A DNA stretch of 57,866 nt from an uncultured Lachnospiraceae bacterium. Lineage in GTDB: Bacteria > Bacillota > Clostridia > Lachnospirales > Lachnospiraceae. Each line of letters begins with the position of its first letter. Positions within the stretch are counted from its first letter, which is position 1. A program made the position numbers and the translations under genes. Positions 1 through 7,381 of the stretch are shown piece after piece. The stretch spans positions 1 through 57,866 of the forward strand of contig CAKRJT010000017.1 of assembly GCA_934351925.1 (NCBI GenBank). The letters are read 5' to 3'. The notes below the pieces were generated by a model. It was given only the letters and a program-made list of their open reading frames with translations, had not been told where the DNA came from and did no database searches.

Positions 1-222
1 CAATGGCCCATTGCTATCCTTCGCTACACAACGCCACACAATTGGCACTCCCCCATAAGTACCCATCTGAATGTAGTTACCAATTTCGATGGTTGGCTTG
101 TTATCTGCCTCGATGGTTGGCTTGTTATCTGCCGCCCTAACCTGCAAAGGGCATAGCACCAAAATTACCGCAAGCAGCAGAGATACCGTTCGTTTGCCAT
201 ATTTATGTTTGATAATATTCAT
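1..222 (-). CDS. Secreted DUF6273-like protein, N-terminal part (runs off window)
   Basis: A reverse-strand frame of 74 codons is open from ATG at 222 to the window edge, with an AAAGGAGGACTT ribosome binding site directly upstream. The first ~30 residues form a classic Sec signal peptide (KHKYGKR basic start, then SLLLAVILVLCPL, then VRA^AD). The mature part starts with two copies of ADNKPTIE, encoded by an exact 24-bp tandem repeat at about 88-135. It continues IGNYIQMGTYGGVPIVWRCV, which matches the opening of DUF6273 domains (IGxYIxMGxYxGxPIxWRC) of secreted clostridial proteins. Function is unknown. The remainder lies outside the window. The forward ORF over the same bases is a shadow of this gene. 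Confidence 0.75.
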   Translation of the reverse strand, partial: MNIIKHKYGKRTVSLLLAVILVLCPLQVRAADNKPTIEADNKPTIEIGNYIQMGTYGGVPIVWRCVAKDSNGPL

Positions 223-288
223 AAAGTCCTCCTTTTGTCATTCTCTCCTGAGCGTCATTCACGGTCAGTAGGCTTCTACCCCCCATTT

Positions 289-302
289 TTGACATATGTC
301 AA
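289..302. promoter_or_regulatory. Perfect 14-bp palindrome upstream of the DUF6273-like gene
   Basis: TTGACATATGTCAA is a perfect inverted repeat 67 bp upstream of the start at 222. Its left half doubles as a consensus -35 on the reverse strand. The best -10 at 17 bp (GTAGAA) is poor, so this could be an operator over a weak, activator- or repressor-controlled promoter. The rest of 223-459 shows no gene I can support. Confidence 0.35.
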
Positions 303-459
303 TTTATACAATTGCTGCATCATCGATATTCACCTCATTTCTACTTGAGTTATTGCAAAAAATAGGTCTTTCTGCGATAACCCCTTGTGCCAAATGCTGA
401 AACACCTTCATAAAGATGTAATAGCTTATTTATTTTAGAAAAGTATCCGACAAAAAACT

Positions 460-741
460 CTACACTTCCGACAAAGCATTTTCTTTTCCCGCAAATAACC
501 CAATTACAATCGTATTGCATTTACCATATCTTTTCTTTTTCTTGTCAACGATTCCCTTATATTTCTCTGCCTGTGAACTAATCGGAATCATCCAATATAA
601 TTTTGGATTCTTTTTATCCTGAATTGCATAATAATGAGGACGATAATTTCCCTGTTCCTTATTGCTCATCAAGTATTTGTCCTGAACTAAGTTAAAAAAT
701 TCATCCTTGATATGATAAGAATATCCCTGTCGTATCTCCAT
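460..741 (-). CDS. Truncated ToxN/CptN-like (type III toxin-antitoxin) RNase family protein
   Basis: The start at 741 (MEIRQGYS) is chosen because AGAAAGG lies 6 nt upstream; a longer frame to 780 would run into a hairpin. The 93-residue product contains RPHYYAIQD, LYWMIPISSQAEKY and YGKCNTIVIG. These resemble the RPYY..., PxSS and basic K-rich segments of the ToxN/AbiQ/CptN endoribonuclease fold. Relatives are about 150-170 residues; this one stops right after GKENA with LSEV, and no other frame restores a convincing tail. It is therefore probably truncated and may be inactive. A terminator-like hairpin at 767-794 lies between it and a short repeat region, the layout expected of type III systems. 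Family assignment is from memory of motifs and is moderate at best. Confidence 0.42.
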   Translation of the reverse strand: MEIRQGYSYHIKDEFFNLVQDKYLMSNKEQGNYRPHYYAIQDKKNPKLYWMIPISSQAEKYKGIVDKKKKRYGKCNTIVIGLFAGKENALSEV

Positions 742-766
742 AAGCAACCTTTCTGTTGTGATAAAA

Positions 767-794
767 TTCCCCATCAGCATTCACTGATGGGGAA
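767..794 (-). terminator. Strong hairpin plus U-tract ahead of the toxin-like gene
   Basis: An 11-bp perfect stem (TTCCCCATCAG / CTGATGGGGAA) with a 6-nt loop is followed on the reverse strand by TTTTATC. It sits 25 nt upstream of the ATG at 741. In type III toxin-antitoxin loci a leaky terminator separates the RNA antitoxin from the toxin gene. Confidence 0.6.
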
Positions 795-977
795 CATTTA
801 CGAACTGAATTATTTATATCCCGCACCATCAGCAAGCGGCAAACATTTACTTCTAACTTTAGTATATACAGTATCTTTAAAATAATCAACCTGTTTTTTC
901 AAGTTTAAAATATTTTTTACTATATCATGGCTCACCATTTGTCGTAACTCTGTCGTAAAATACATGCATTTACTTTC
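795..977 (-). other. Intergenic region with two imperfect repeats, possible antitoxin RNA remnant
   Basis: On the reverse strand GTAAATGTT occurs twice, 49 bp apart (842-850 and 793-801). Each copy is followed by GCTGATGG (826-833 and 771-778). This could be two degenerate units of a type III antitoxin repeat, but the units are far from identical. There is no ORF with a ribosome binding site here, and no clear terminator for lysS. Confidence 0.25.
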
Positions 978-3038
978 TTAATACAGCTTTGCACCTGCCG
1001 GGATATGGTTATCAACCATCAGAAGATGAAGTTTTTCTTCTCCCTCTTCCTCATGGATTGCACTGAGGAGCATTCCACAGGATTCAATTCCCATCATAGC
1101 TCTCGGTGGCAGGTTAGTGATCGCAATTAAAGTCTTTCCAACCAGTTCTTCCGGCTCGTAATAAGCGTGAATACCGCTTAAAATCGTACGATCTGTGCCT
1201 GTTCCGTCATCCAGAGTGAACTGTAACAGCTTCTTGGATTTCTTAACAGCTTCACAAGCTTTTACTTTTACAGCTCTGAAATCAGACTTGCTGAAAGTAT
1301 CGAAATCAACAAATTCTTCAAATAAAGGCTCTACCTTTACCTTGGAGAAGTCGATAACTTCTTCTTTCTCCGGTGCTGCTGTAGAAGTGCTGTTTTCTGA
1401 CTTCGCAGATTTCTTGTCAGCGTCCAAGGACTTCATCGTAGGGAAGAGAAGCACATCCCTGATTGCAGGGCTGTTGGTCATCATCATTACCATTCTGTCG
1501 ATACCGAAGCCTATTCCGCCCGTAGGTGGCATACCGATGCTGAGGGCATTTAAGAAGTCCTCATCCGTGTGGTTAGCCTCGTCATCTCCTGCAGCGAAGA
1601 GCTCCTCCTGTGCTGCAAAACGTGCTCTCTGGTCGATAGGGTCATTGAGCTCGGAGTAGGCATTAGCCATCTCCCAGCCGTTCATGAAGAACTCAAAGCG
1701 CTCAACATACTCAGGATTCTCAGGCTTTTTCTTGGTGAGCGGAGAAATCTCAATCGGATGATCCATAACGAAGGTAGGCTGGATTAAGTGCTCCTCAACG
1801 AACTCCTCGAAGAAGAGGTTGAGAATATCGCCCTTCTTATGGCGCTCCTCGAATACCACGTTCTTTTCCTTGGCAGCCGCCCTTGCCTCCTCAAGAGTAT
1901 GAATCTCGTTAAAGTCAACGCCTGAATACTTCTTTACGGCGTCAACCATTGTTATTCTCTCAAAAGGCTTGGATAAATCCATCACATTCTCACCGTAGGT
2001 AAGAAGCTCTGAACCTGTAACCTCCTTAGCCACATAGCGGTAGAGATTCTCTGTAAGATCCATCATGCCGTGGTAATCTGTGTATGCCTGATATAACTCC
2101 ATGAGTGTGAACTCAGGGTTATGTCTTGTATCAAGTCCCTCGTTACGGAATACACGTCCAATCTCGTAAACGCGCTCCATTCCGCCGACAATAAGTCTCT
2201 TTAAGTATAACTCAAGTGAAATACGAAGCTTTAAGTCCTCGTCAAGTGCATTAAAATGTGTCTCAAACGGTCTTGCTGCGGCACCACCTGCGTTGGAGAC
2301 AAGCATAGGTGTCTCAACCTCCATGAAGCCCTGTGCGTCAAGATAACGGCGTACTGTGCTGATTACCTTAGAACGCTTTACAAATGTATCCTTGACATCC
2401 GGATTCATTATAAGGTCAACGTATCTCTGGCGGTATCTTGTATCAGTGTCAGTAATTCCATGGAACTTCTCCGGAAGCACCTGAAGTGACTTGGACAGAA
2501 GTGTGATTTCCTCTGCATGTATGGAAATCTCATCTGTCTTTGTTCTGAAAACATATCCCTTAACACCGTAGATATCGCCGATATCGGACTTCTTAAAATC
2601 AGCGTAAGTCTCTTCGCCGACGGCATCCTTTGCAACATATACCTGAATATTTCCCTTCAAGTCTGCAATGTTACAGAATGAAGCCTTACCCATAACACGC
2701 TTGAACATCATACGACCGGCGATAGACACCTCAATAGGACTTGCATCCATGATTGCTCTTCTCTCGTTGTAATCTTCATTGATTACATCCTTTGCCTGCT
2801 GCTCATCAAGTCCTTCAGTTGACGGTCTTACTCTGCCGGCAAGAAGCTTAGCTTCATGGTCATTGTAAATATTCTTAACCTCATCAGTGTGATGAGTCTG
2901 ATTGTACTTAGTTATCTTAAAAGGATCCTTTCCCGCCTCCTGTAAAGCGGCAAGCTTTTCCTTTCTTACTCTTATAAGTTCGTTAACATTCTGGCTGGAG
3001 ACCTTCTCCTGAGCCTGTGTATTATTCTGTTCTGCCAC
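978..3038 (-). CDS. lysS: Lysyl-tRNA synthetase, class II, with C-terminal tRNA-binding domain
   Basis: This cytosolic enzyme charges tRNA-Lys with lysine using ATP. The GTG start at 3038 is preceded by AAGGAGG. The 686-residue protein has an N-terminal anticodon-binding OB fold (SIAGRMMFKRVMGKASF, about 105-185). The class II catalytic core follows: GGAAARPFETHFNALD, motif 2 VGRVFRNEGLDTRHNPEF-like residues, and motif 3 GIGFGIDRMVMMM near residue 525. After a polar linker (about 545-580) comes an extra EMAP/Trbp111-type OB domain (FRAVKVKACEAVKKSKKLLQ ... ITNLPPRAMMGIESCGMLLSA). Standalone bacterial LysRS is about 500 residues, so the last ~110 are an added tRNA-binding module like that at the end of MetRS. 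It lies 28 bp after greA and is probably co-transcribed with it. Confidence 0.97.
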   Translation of the reverse strand: MAEQNNTQAQEKVSSQNVNELIRVRKEKLAALQEAGKDPFKITKYNQTHHTDEVKNIYNDHEAKLLAGRVRPSTEGLDEQQAKDVINEDYNERRAIMDASPIEVSIAGRMMFKRVMGKASFCNIADLKGNIQVYVAKDAVGEETYADFKKSDIGDIYGVKGYVFRTKTDEISIHAEEITLLSKSLQVLPEKFHGITDTDTRYRQRYVDLIMNPDVKDTFVKRSKVISTVRRYLDAQGFMEVETPMLVSNAGGAAARPFETHFNALDEDLKLRISLELYLKRLIVGGMERVYEIGRVFRNEGLDTRHNPEFTLMELYQAYTDYHGMMDLTENLYRYVAKEVTGSELLTYGENVMDLSKPFERITMVDAVKKYSGVDFNEIHTLEEARAAAKEKNVVFEERHKKGDILNLFFEEFVEEHLIQPTFVMDHPIEISPLTKKKPENPEYVERFEFFMNGWEMANAYSELNDPIDQRARFAAQEELFAAGDDEANHTDEDFLNALSIGMPPTGGIGFGIDRMVMMMTNSPAIRDVLLFPTMKSLDADKKSAKSENSTSTAAPEKEEVIDFSKVKVEPLFEEFVDFDTFSKSDFRAVKVKACEAVKKSKKLLQFTLDDGTGTDRTILSGIHAYYEPEELVGKTLIAITNLPPRAMMGIESCGMLLSAIHEEEGEEKLHLLMVDNHIPAGAKLY

Positions 3039-3066
3039 CTTGTATCCTCCTTGCAGAAAATATGCC

Positions 3067-3552
3067 TTAGTTGCTCTCTGATCTTCTGATTGACAAAATC
3101 TTGTAATCTACATCTCCCGAAGGAGCTGCAACTGTTATTGTCTGACCAACCTTAGCGCCGATAAGTGCCTTTCCAAGAGGTGACTCGTTGGAAATGTAAC
3201 CGCTGAGGCTGCTTGCCTCTGTTGAACCAACAATCTTATACTCCAATGTCTCGTCATACTCAACATCAAGTATCTCAACCGTACATCCTATGCTTATCTT
3301 ATCTATATCAACGTCATCGCTTACAACAACTTCTACATTTTTAAGAATTGCCTCTAATTCATCTATTCTTGCCTCGATATCGCGCTGCTCATCCTTCGCT
3401 GCATCGTACTCAGCATTCTCGGATAAGTCACCCTGCTCTCTTGCTTCCTGAAGCTTCTTCGCAACATCTTTACGTCTATCAACCTTTAAACTCTGTAACT
3501 CGTCCTGAAGCTTTTTCATTCCTTCGTAGGTCATGACTATCTTCTTTGCCAT
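3067..3552 (-). CDS. greA: Transcription elongation factor GreA
   Basis: GreA rescues backtracked RNA polymerase by stimulating transcript cleavage through the secondary channel. I start it at ATG 3552 (MAKKIVMTYEGMKKL), giving 161 residues, the usual family length; an in-frame longer reading lacks a ribosome binding site. The N-terminal antiparallel coiled coil carries the acidic tip signature DLSENAEYDAAKDEQ. The C-terminal FKBP-like domain ends ISNESPLGKALIGAKVGQT. A consensus promoter lies in the end of dusB, so greA-lysS can be transcribed on its own as well as from the upstream operon. Confidence 0.96.
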   Translation of the reverse strand: MAKKIVMTYEGMKKLQDELQSLKVDRRKDVAKKLQEAREQGDLSENAEYDAAKDEQRDIEARIDELEAILKNVEVVVSDDVDIDKISIGCTVEILDVEYDETLEYKIVGSTEASSLSGYISNESPLGKALIGAKVGQTITVAAPSGDVDYKILSIRRSESN

Positions 3553-3592
3553 AATAAAACACCTATACCTTCCCATTTTTATATAACAAATG

Positions 3593-3607
3593 CCGCTAAA
3601 CGCGGCT
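3593..3607 (-). other. Small hairpin in the greA leader
   Basis: GCCGC-gtttA-GCGGC, a 5-bp GC stem in the greA 5' untranslated region, about 40-55 nt upstream of the start. It has no U-tract, so it is not a terminator. Confidence 0.3.
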
Positions 3608-3641
3608 ATTTTAGGGTATAATCCCCCATTCAACGCACCGT

Positions 3642-3670
3642 ATTATAATATAATCAAATTAAAATGTCAA
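3642..3670 (-). promoter_or_regulatory. Consensus sigma-A promoter for greA-lysS
   Basis: On the reverse strand TTGACA (3665-3670) is followed after exactly 17 bp by TATAAT (3642-3647). This is a perfect match to consensus in both boxes. The -35 overlaps the dusB stop codon (3667-3669), so the promoter is internal to the dusB-greA junction. Confidence 0.8.
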
Positions 3671-4626
3671 CCAATTAATTTTTCATCCAGCAGTGCAAAA
3701 AGTTCTTCCATGCTCTCAGTAAGATTGACCTCGTTTCTAAGTGCCGCTGAGTCCTTCAGTCCCGTCGTGTACCATGCAACATGCTTTCTCATCTCGCGTA
3801 TGCCAAGATACTCGCCCTTGTACTTTAGCTGGAGCTGTGCATGTCTTTTTATCATTCGGTTAATCTCCTCAACATCAGGCTTAGGAGGAAGCACCCCCGT
3901 GCGGCGGTACTCATTTATCCTTGAAAAAATCCATGGGTTTCCTCTCGCACCCCGCCCTATCATCACAGCATCACAGCCCGTCTGCTCCTCCATGGCGATA
4001 ACATCCTCTGCGCTGCACACATCACCATTTCCAATGACCGGAATATTGACGCGCTCCACAACCTGCCTGATGATGTCCCAGTCGGCTTTTCCCGAGTAAA
4101 ACTGCTCCCTCGTTCTCCCGTGGACAGCGACCGCCGCACCGCCCGACTCCTCGATAATATGTGCAATCTCGGGAGCATTTACCATGTCATCGTTAAAGCC
4201 TTTACGGATTTTTACCGTGACGGGTTTCTTTACAGCCTTAGCCATCGCCTCGACAATCCGCCCCACAAGAATCGGATTTTTCATAAGCGCCGAGCCCTCA
4301 CCGTTATTTACAATCTTCGGCACCGGACAGCCCATATTCACGTCGAATATGTCAAAAGGTCTTTCCTCAAGCCTTTTTGCCATGTCCGCCATAATCTGTG
4401 GGTCGGAGCCAAAGAGCTGCAGTGATATTGGGTTTTCCCCCTGCTCGACCTGCAGCAGTGCCTCCGTATTCTTATTGTTATACAGAATAGCCTTCGCGCT
4501 CACCATCTCCGTGTAGAGAAGTCCGCAGCCCTGCTCCTTGCATAAAATGCGAAATGGCAGGTCAGTTACCCCCGCCATCGGTGCAAGCACAAGATTATTC
4601 TCAATATTTACATTTCCTATCTTCAT
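3667..4626 (-). CDS. dusB: tRNA-dihydrouridine synthase (DusB family)
   Basis: This FMN-dependent enzyme reduces uridines in the tRNA D-loop. The ATG at 4626 (MKIGNVNIENN) is chosen: it has AGAGGG 7 nt upstream, and the longer frame back to 4701 is only the translation of a repeat element starting at TTG. The 319-residue TIM-barrel protein shows APMAGVTDLPFRILC (FMN loop), DVNMGCPVPKIV with the catalytic Cys, VHGRTREQFYSGKADW, IPVIGNGDV and GRGARGNPW. It lies between coaX and greA, a position typical for clostridial dusB. Its ribosome binding site comes from a palindromic repeat that recurs before merR at 51837. Confidence 0.95.
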   Translation of the reverse strand: MKIGNVNIENNLVLAPMAGVTDLPFRILCKEQGCGLLYTEMVSAKAILYNNKNTEALLQVEQGENPISLQLFGSDPQIMADMAKRLEERPFDIFDVNMGCPVPKIVNNGEGSALMKNPILVGRIVEAMAKAVKKPVTVKIRKGFNDDMVNAPEIAHIIEESGGAAVAVHGRTREQFYSGKADWDIIRQVVERVNIPVIGNGDVCSAEDVIAMEEQTGCDAVMIGRGARGNPWIFSRINEYRRTGVLPPKPDVEEINRMIKRHAQLQLKYKGEYLGIREMRKHVAWYTTGLKDSAALRNEVNLTESMEELFALLDEKLIG

Positions 4627-4704
4627 GTTTATCCCTCTGCATACTGCAAGCATTGCTTGCAGCACTGCCACCAATAAGTAGTTTGAAAGTTTCACTTTCA
4701 AACT
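4627..4704 (-). repeat. Dispersed double-palindrome element carrying the dusB ribosome binding site (copy A)
   Basis: Read on the reverse strand, the element has IR1 AGTTTGAAAGT-gaa-ACTTTCAAACT (4680-4704), a spacer ACTTATTGGTGGCAGTG, then IR2 CTGCAAGCA-a-TGCTTGCAG (4644-4662), then TATGCAGAGGGATAA immediately before the ATG. The same order and nearly the same bases occur at 51740-51836 before merR. The element has no stop codon in the frame of the downstream gene in either place. Confidence 0.8.
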
Positions 4705-4713
4705 TTCTTCTAA

Positions 4714-5481
4714 TCACCTGTTCTTCGCGTAAATGAGCTGCAGCCCCTTCAGTGTCAGCTCACTGTCATATATCTGTATGCTGTCCGTATTCTCCGCTAT
4801 CAGTCTGCCGTAGCCGCCCGTAGCGACCGTCTTGATATTCTCTATGCCTGACTCTTCCCTTATCTTCTTTATTATATACTCCGTCTGCCCGATATATCCG
4901 TAAACAAGCCCCGCCTGCATGCTCGTCACTGTGTTCTTGGCAAGAATACTCTTCGGCTTGGCAATCTCTATTTCCGGCAGCTTGGCTGCATCACTCCACA
5001 GTGAACGAGCACTCGTCGCAAGCCCCGGCGATGTTATCCCTGCAGTGAACACACCTTCCTCAAGTATGAGGTCATAGGTGGTCGCCGTCCCGAAATCCAT
5101 GACTATAACCGGTCCGCCGTACAGCTCATAGGCGCCGACAGCATCCACTATTCTGTCCGGTCCTATCTCGCGCGGGTTGTCGCAGGAGAGGCGTATTCCC
5201 GTCTTTATTCCCGGTCCGACGATTATCGGCTGCCTGTTAAAATATTTTATCATGGCATTCACGACCGAGTGCATCACATTCGGAACGACCGAACTTATGA
5301 TGACGTTCTCGATATCCGACGGACTGAGTCCTCTCGTCCTGATAAGCTCAATGAACACGATGCCGTACTCGTCCGATGTTCTCTGAAGCTTAGTGGTTAT
5401 TCTGAATGTCGCCAAAAGTTCCTTCTCCCTGAACACGCCAACCGTAAAGTTGGTATTGCCTATATCAATAGCTAATAACAT
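4714..5481 (-). CDS. coaX: Type III pantothenate kinase
   Basis: CoaX phosphorylates pantothenate, the first step of coenzyme A synthesis; the type III enzyme needs a monovalent cation and is not feedback inhibited by CoA. The 255-residue protein has the ASKHA phosphate loop DIGNTNFTVGVF at the N-terminus, GPDRIVDAVGAYELYGGP near 105-125 and the second phosphate motif MDFGTATTYDLI. AGGAGGGG precedes the ATG. It sits 9 bp after the DUF6145 gene in the birA-coaX-dusB series. A PanT-like pantothenate transporter subunit is also encoded in this window (32304-32882). Confidence 0.96.
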   Translation of the reverse strand: MLLAIDIGNTNFTVGVFREKELLATFRITTKLQRTSDEYGIVFIELIRTRGLSPSDIENVIISSVVPNVMHSVVNAMIKYFNRQPIIVGPGIKTGIRLSCDNPREIGPDRIVDAVGAYELYGGPVIVMDFGTATTYDLILEEGVFTAGITSPGLATSARSLWSDAAKLPEIEIAKPKSILAKNTVTSMQAGLVYGYIGQTEYIIKKIREESGIENIKTVATGGYGRLIAENTDSIQIYDSELTLKGLQLIYAKNR

Positions 5482-5489
5482 GTCCCCTC

Positions 5490-5822
5490 CTAAACGTCCT
5501 CATCAAGAAAAAACACCTTAAAATAGAGCTCCAATGCCTGTAAAAGGTCTGCCTTCTCATTTCTTATCTGCTTAATCTTGAGCGCGGCACCTATCTCGTC
5601 ATAGAGAATATCCTCCTGTGCTGCCTCCGTCTTAATCTGCAGCGTCCCGTTCTCGTCATATTCAAGCGACATTATTCCGCCCACGTCCTCCGTAAAGAGA
5701 ACGCACATGATCTTGAGCTCCTTCTTGATATGATCCGGAAGCCCGTCAAAATCCGGGTTCATATAGTATTTCTTCTCGTATGAATTAGAAACGCACAGTA
5801 CGATATTATCCTCGTAATACAT
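5490..5822 (-). CDS. DUF6145 family protein
   Basis: A 110-residue, acidic, soluble protein with VLCVSNSYEKKYYMNPDFDG, IKKELKIMCVLFTEDVGGIM and a C-terminal LLQALELYFKVFFLDEDV. I recognise it as a small conserved Lachnospiraceae family (DUF6145) of unknown function. There is no membrane segment or catalytic signature. It is packed between birA and coaX (8 bp before coaX), so it is probably co-expressed with biotin and CoA functions. A weak AAGGAAA ribosome binding site precedes the ATG. Confidence 0.8.
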   Translation of the reverse strand: MYYEDNIVLCVSNSYEKKYYMNPDFDGLPDHIKKELKIMCVLFTEDVGGIMSLEYDENGTLQIKTEAAQEDILYDEIGAALKIKQIRNEKADLLQALELYFKVFFLDEDV

Positions 5823-5868
5823 ATAAATATTTCCTTTCTGTCCCTATATCAGCATTTTCTGTCTTATC

Positions 5869-6849
5869 TTACACATATCCATACAGCCCACGCACCGACA
5901 CTTCCCCGGAGCGTATCTCCGACATTTCTCCCTTGTCGTCCTTCACCACAAGCCCGCCCTGCGGATTTATTCCTATCGCAGTGTAAATCTGTTCAGAGTC
6001 ATTGGTGATTATCCTTACCTGTTTTCCGGCATTTGCAAGCATCTCATTGTACTCATCCATAATTGTTGACAGGTCTCCCGCCTTGACAAACTCAGCGTAA
6101 TACTTCTCGAAATATCTCGCTACAGCCTCTATGACTGCCGCCCTCTTTACCGGCCTGCCCGACTCAATATAAAGTGAGCTTGCTGTCTCTTTGATATCCT
6201 CCGGAAACTCCTTCATGTTCGCGTTTATACCTATTCCTATGACAACGTAATTGATGCAGGACATCTCTGCCGACAGCTCAGTGAGCATGCCGCACACCTT
6301 CTTTTTGTTGACCACAATGTCATTTGGCCACTTTATCTGCGACTCAAGCCCCGTGATCTCCTTTATCGCCCTCGACACTGCCATGGCAGCCACGAGTGTG
6401 AGCATTGATGCCTTGTCAGGCGTAATGTCCGGCTTTAGAAGAACTGAGAACCATATGCCTGTTCCGGGCGGAGACACCCATGTATGCCCTCTTCTTCCCC
6501 TGCCTGCAGTCTGCTCCTCGGCAACCGCAAGGAGTCCGTGATGCACTCCGCTCTCAGCCTGCCTTTTTAGCTCATTATTAGTTGAGTCAATCGAGTCAAA
6601 ATACAGTATCCTGCTTCCGAGCCACTCGGTATGAAACAGGCTCCTAAGCTCCTGTTCCGAGATGACATCGGGTGCCTCACCGAGCCTGTAGCCCTTATTG
6701 TTCACCGCCTCTATGCCGTAGCCCTCGTCCCGAAGCTGCTTAATCGCCTTCCACACCGCCGTTCTCGACACCGAAAGCCTGTTACATATCTCCTGCCCCG
6801 AGATAAAGCCGTCCGTCTCCCTTAAAATCTGCAATACCTTATCTTTCAT
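5869..6849 (-). CDS. birA: Bifunctional biotin ligase / biotin operon repressor
   Basis: The enzyme makes biotinyl-5'-AMP and transfers biotin to carboxylase carrier proteins; with its DNA-binding domain it can also repress biotin genes. Start ATG 6849 (MKDKVLQILRETDGF) has GAGG upstream and places the winged helix at residues 1-60 (ISGQEICNRLSVSRTAVWKA). The catalytic domain shows GRGRRGHTWVSPPGTGIWFS (adenylate loop), KWPNDIVV and IGIGINAN. The C-terminal SH3-like domain ends GEVSVRGLYGYV. Length 326 matches class II BirA. It is the first gene of the run down to lysS. Confidence 0.95.
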   Translation of the reverse strand: MKDKVLQILRETDGFISGQEICNRLSVSRTAVWKAIKQLRDEGYGIEAVNNKGYRLGEAPDVISEQELRSLFHTEWLGSRILYFDSIDSTNNELKRQAESGVHHGLLAVAEEQTAGRGRRGHTWVSPPGTGIWFSVLLKPDITPDKASMLTLVAAMAVSRAIKEITGLESQIKWPNDIVVNKKKVCGMLTELSAEMSCINYVVIGIGINANMKEFPEDIKETASSLYIESGRPVKRAAVIEAVARYFEKYYAEFVKAGDLSTIMDEYNEMLANAGKQVRIITNDSEQIYTAIGINPQGGLVVKDDKGEMSEIRSGEVSVRGLYGYV

Positions 6850-6935
6850 ATCAATCCTCATTTCCGCCGTGAGGCAAAATACTATTATCTCAATAAAGTG
6901 TAATTCTTCCACTGTCCCGTATCAATCCAACACGG

Positions 6936-7229
6936 CTAAAAATTCGCGCCCACTATCCTTGTGCAAAACAGCCCGGCTGCCACCAGCACAGCCGCGAACA
7001 CGAACACCGCCACGCCCTGTAGTCTCTTATCTGATATCATATGTTTTATCCCTGTTATGGCATTTATTATTGCCCCGAGATAAAATATATTCGGAAAAAT
7101 ATACATTCTGTTATGCGCGTCAAGAAATGTATAAACTGTAACCGCCATAACCGCAACGCTAAGTATGACATTGACTACGTCAATTAAAATCCTTATGCGC
7201 CTTAACACCTTATTTTTTTTTGAAGCCAT
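6936..7229 (-). CDS. Small conserved membrane protein, unknown function
   Basis: The start is placed at ATG 7229 (MASKKNKVLRRIR), behind a GGGAGAGAGG purine stretch; the longer frame lacks a site. The 97-residue product has a basic N-terminus and three hydrophobic segments (ILIDVVNVILSVAVMAVTVY, MYIFPNIFYLGAIINAITGI, GVAVFVFAAVLVAAGLF). It is likely a three-helix inner-membrane protein with the N-terminus in the cytoplasm. It may belong to a Lachnospiraceae DUF family, but I cannot name it safely. It lies upstream of birA on the same strand. Confidence 0.65.
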   Translation of the reverse strand: MASKKNKVLRRIRILIDVVNVILSVAVMAVTVYTFLDAHNRMYIFPNIFYLGAIINAITGIKHMISDKRLQGVAVFVFAAVLVAAGLFCTRIVGANF

Positions 7230-7381
7230 ACCTCTCTCCCTCTTTCTGACCTGCCTTACAAAAATATGGCACCGCAAGTGATATCTTTCATAATACCATT
7301 CACGATGCCATAATTCAAGTGTCCCTTTATTTCCAATATCCGAAAAAGCTTTAGGATAACCTTATTTTTCCGGTAAAACTG

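Noticed and set aside
89..271. Forward-strand 60-residue ORF
   Set aside because: It is the antisense shadow of a reverse-strand signal-peptide gene with a good ribosome binding site.
310..370. Short peptide genes on the reverse strand (for example a 14-residue frame ending in Gly-Gly)
   Set aside because: A GAGGTG lies upstream, but length and lack of context do not support a gene.
4627..4701. 25-residue N-terminal extension of DusB
   Set aside because: It starts at TTG without a ribosome binding site and only translates a repeat element; the ATG at 4626 has a proper site.
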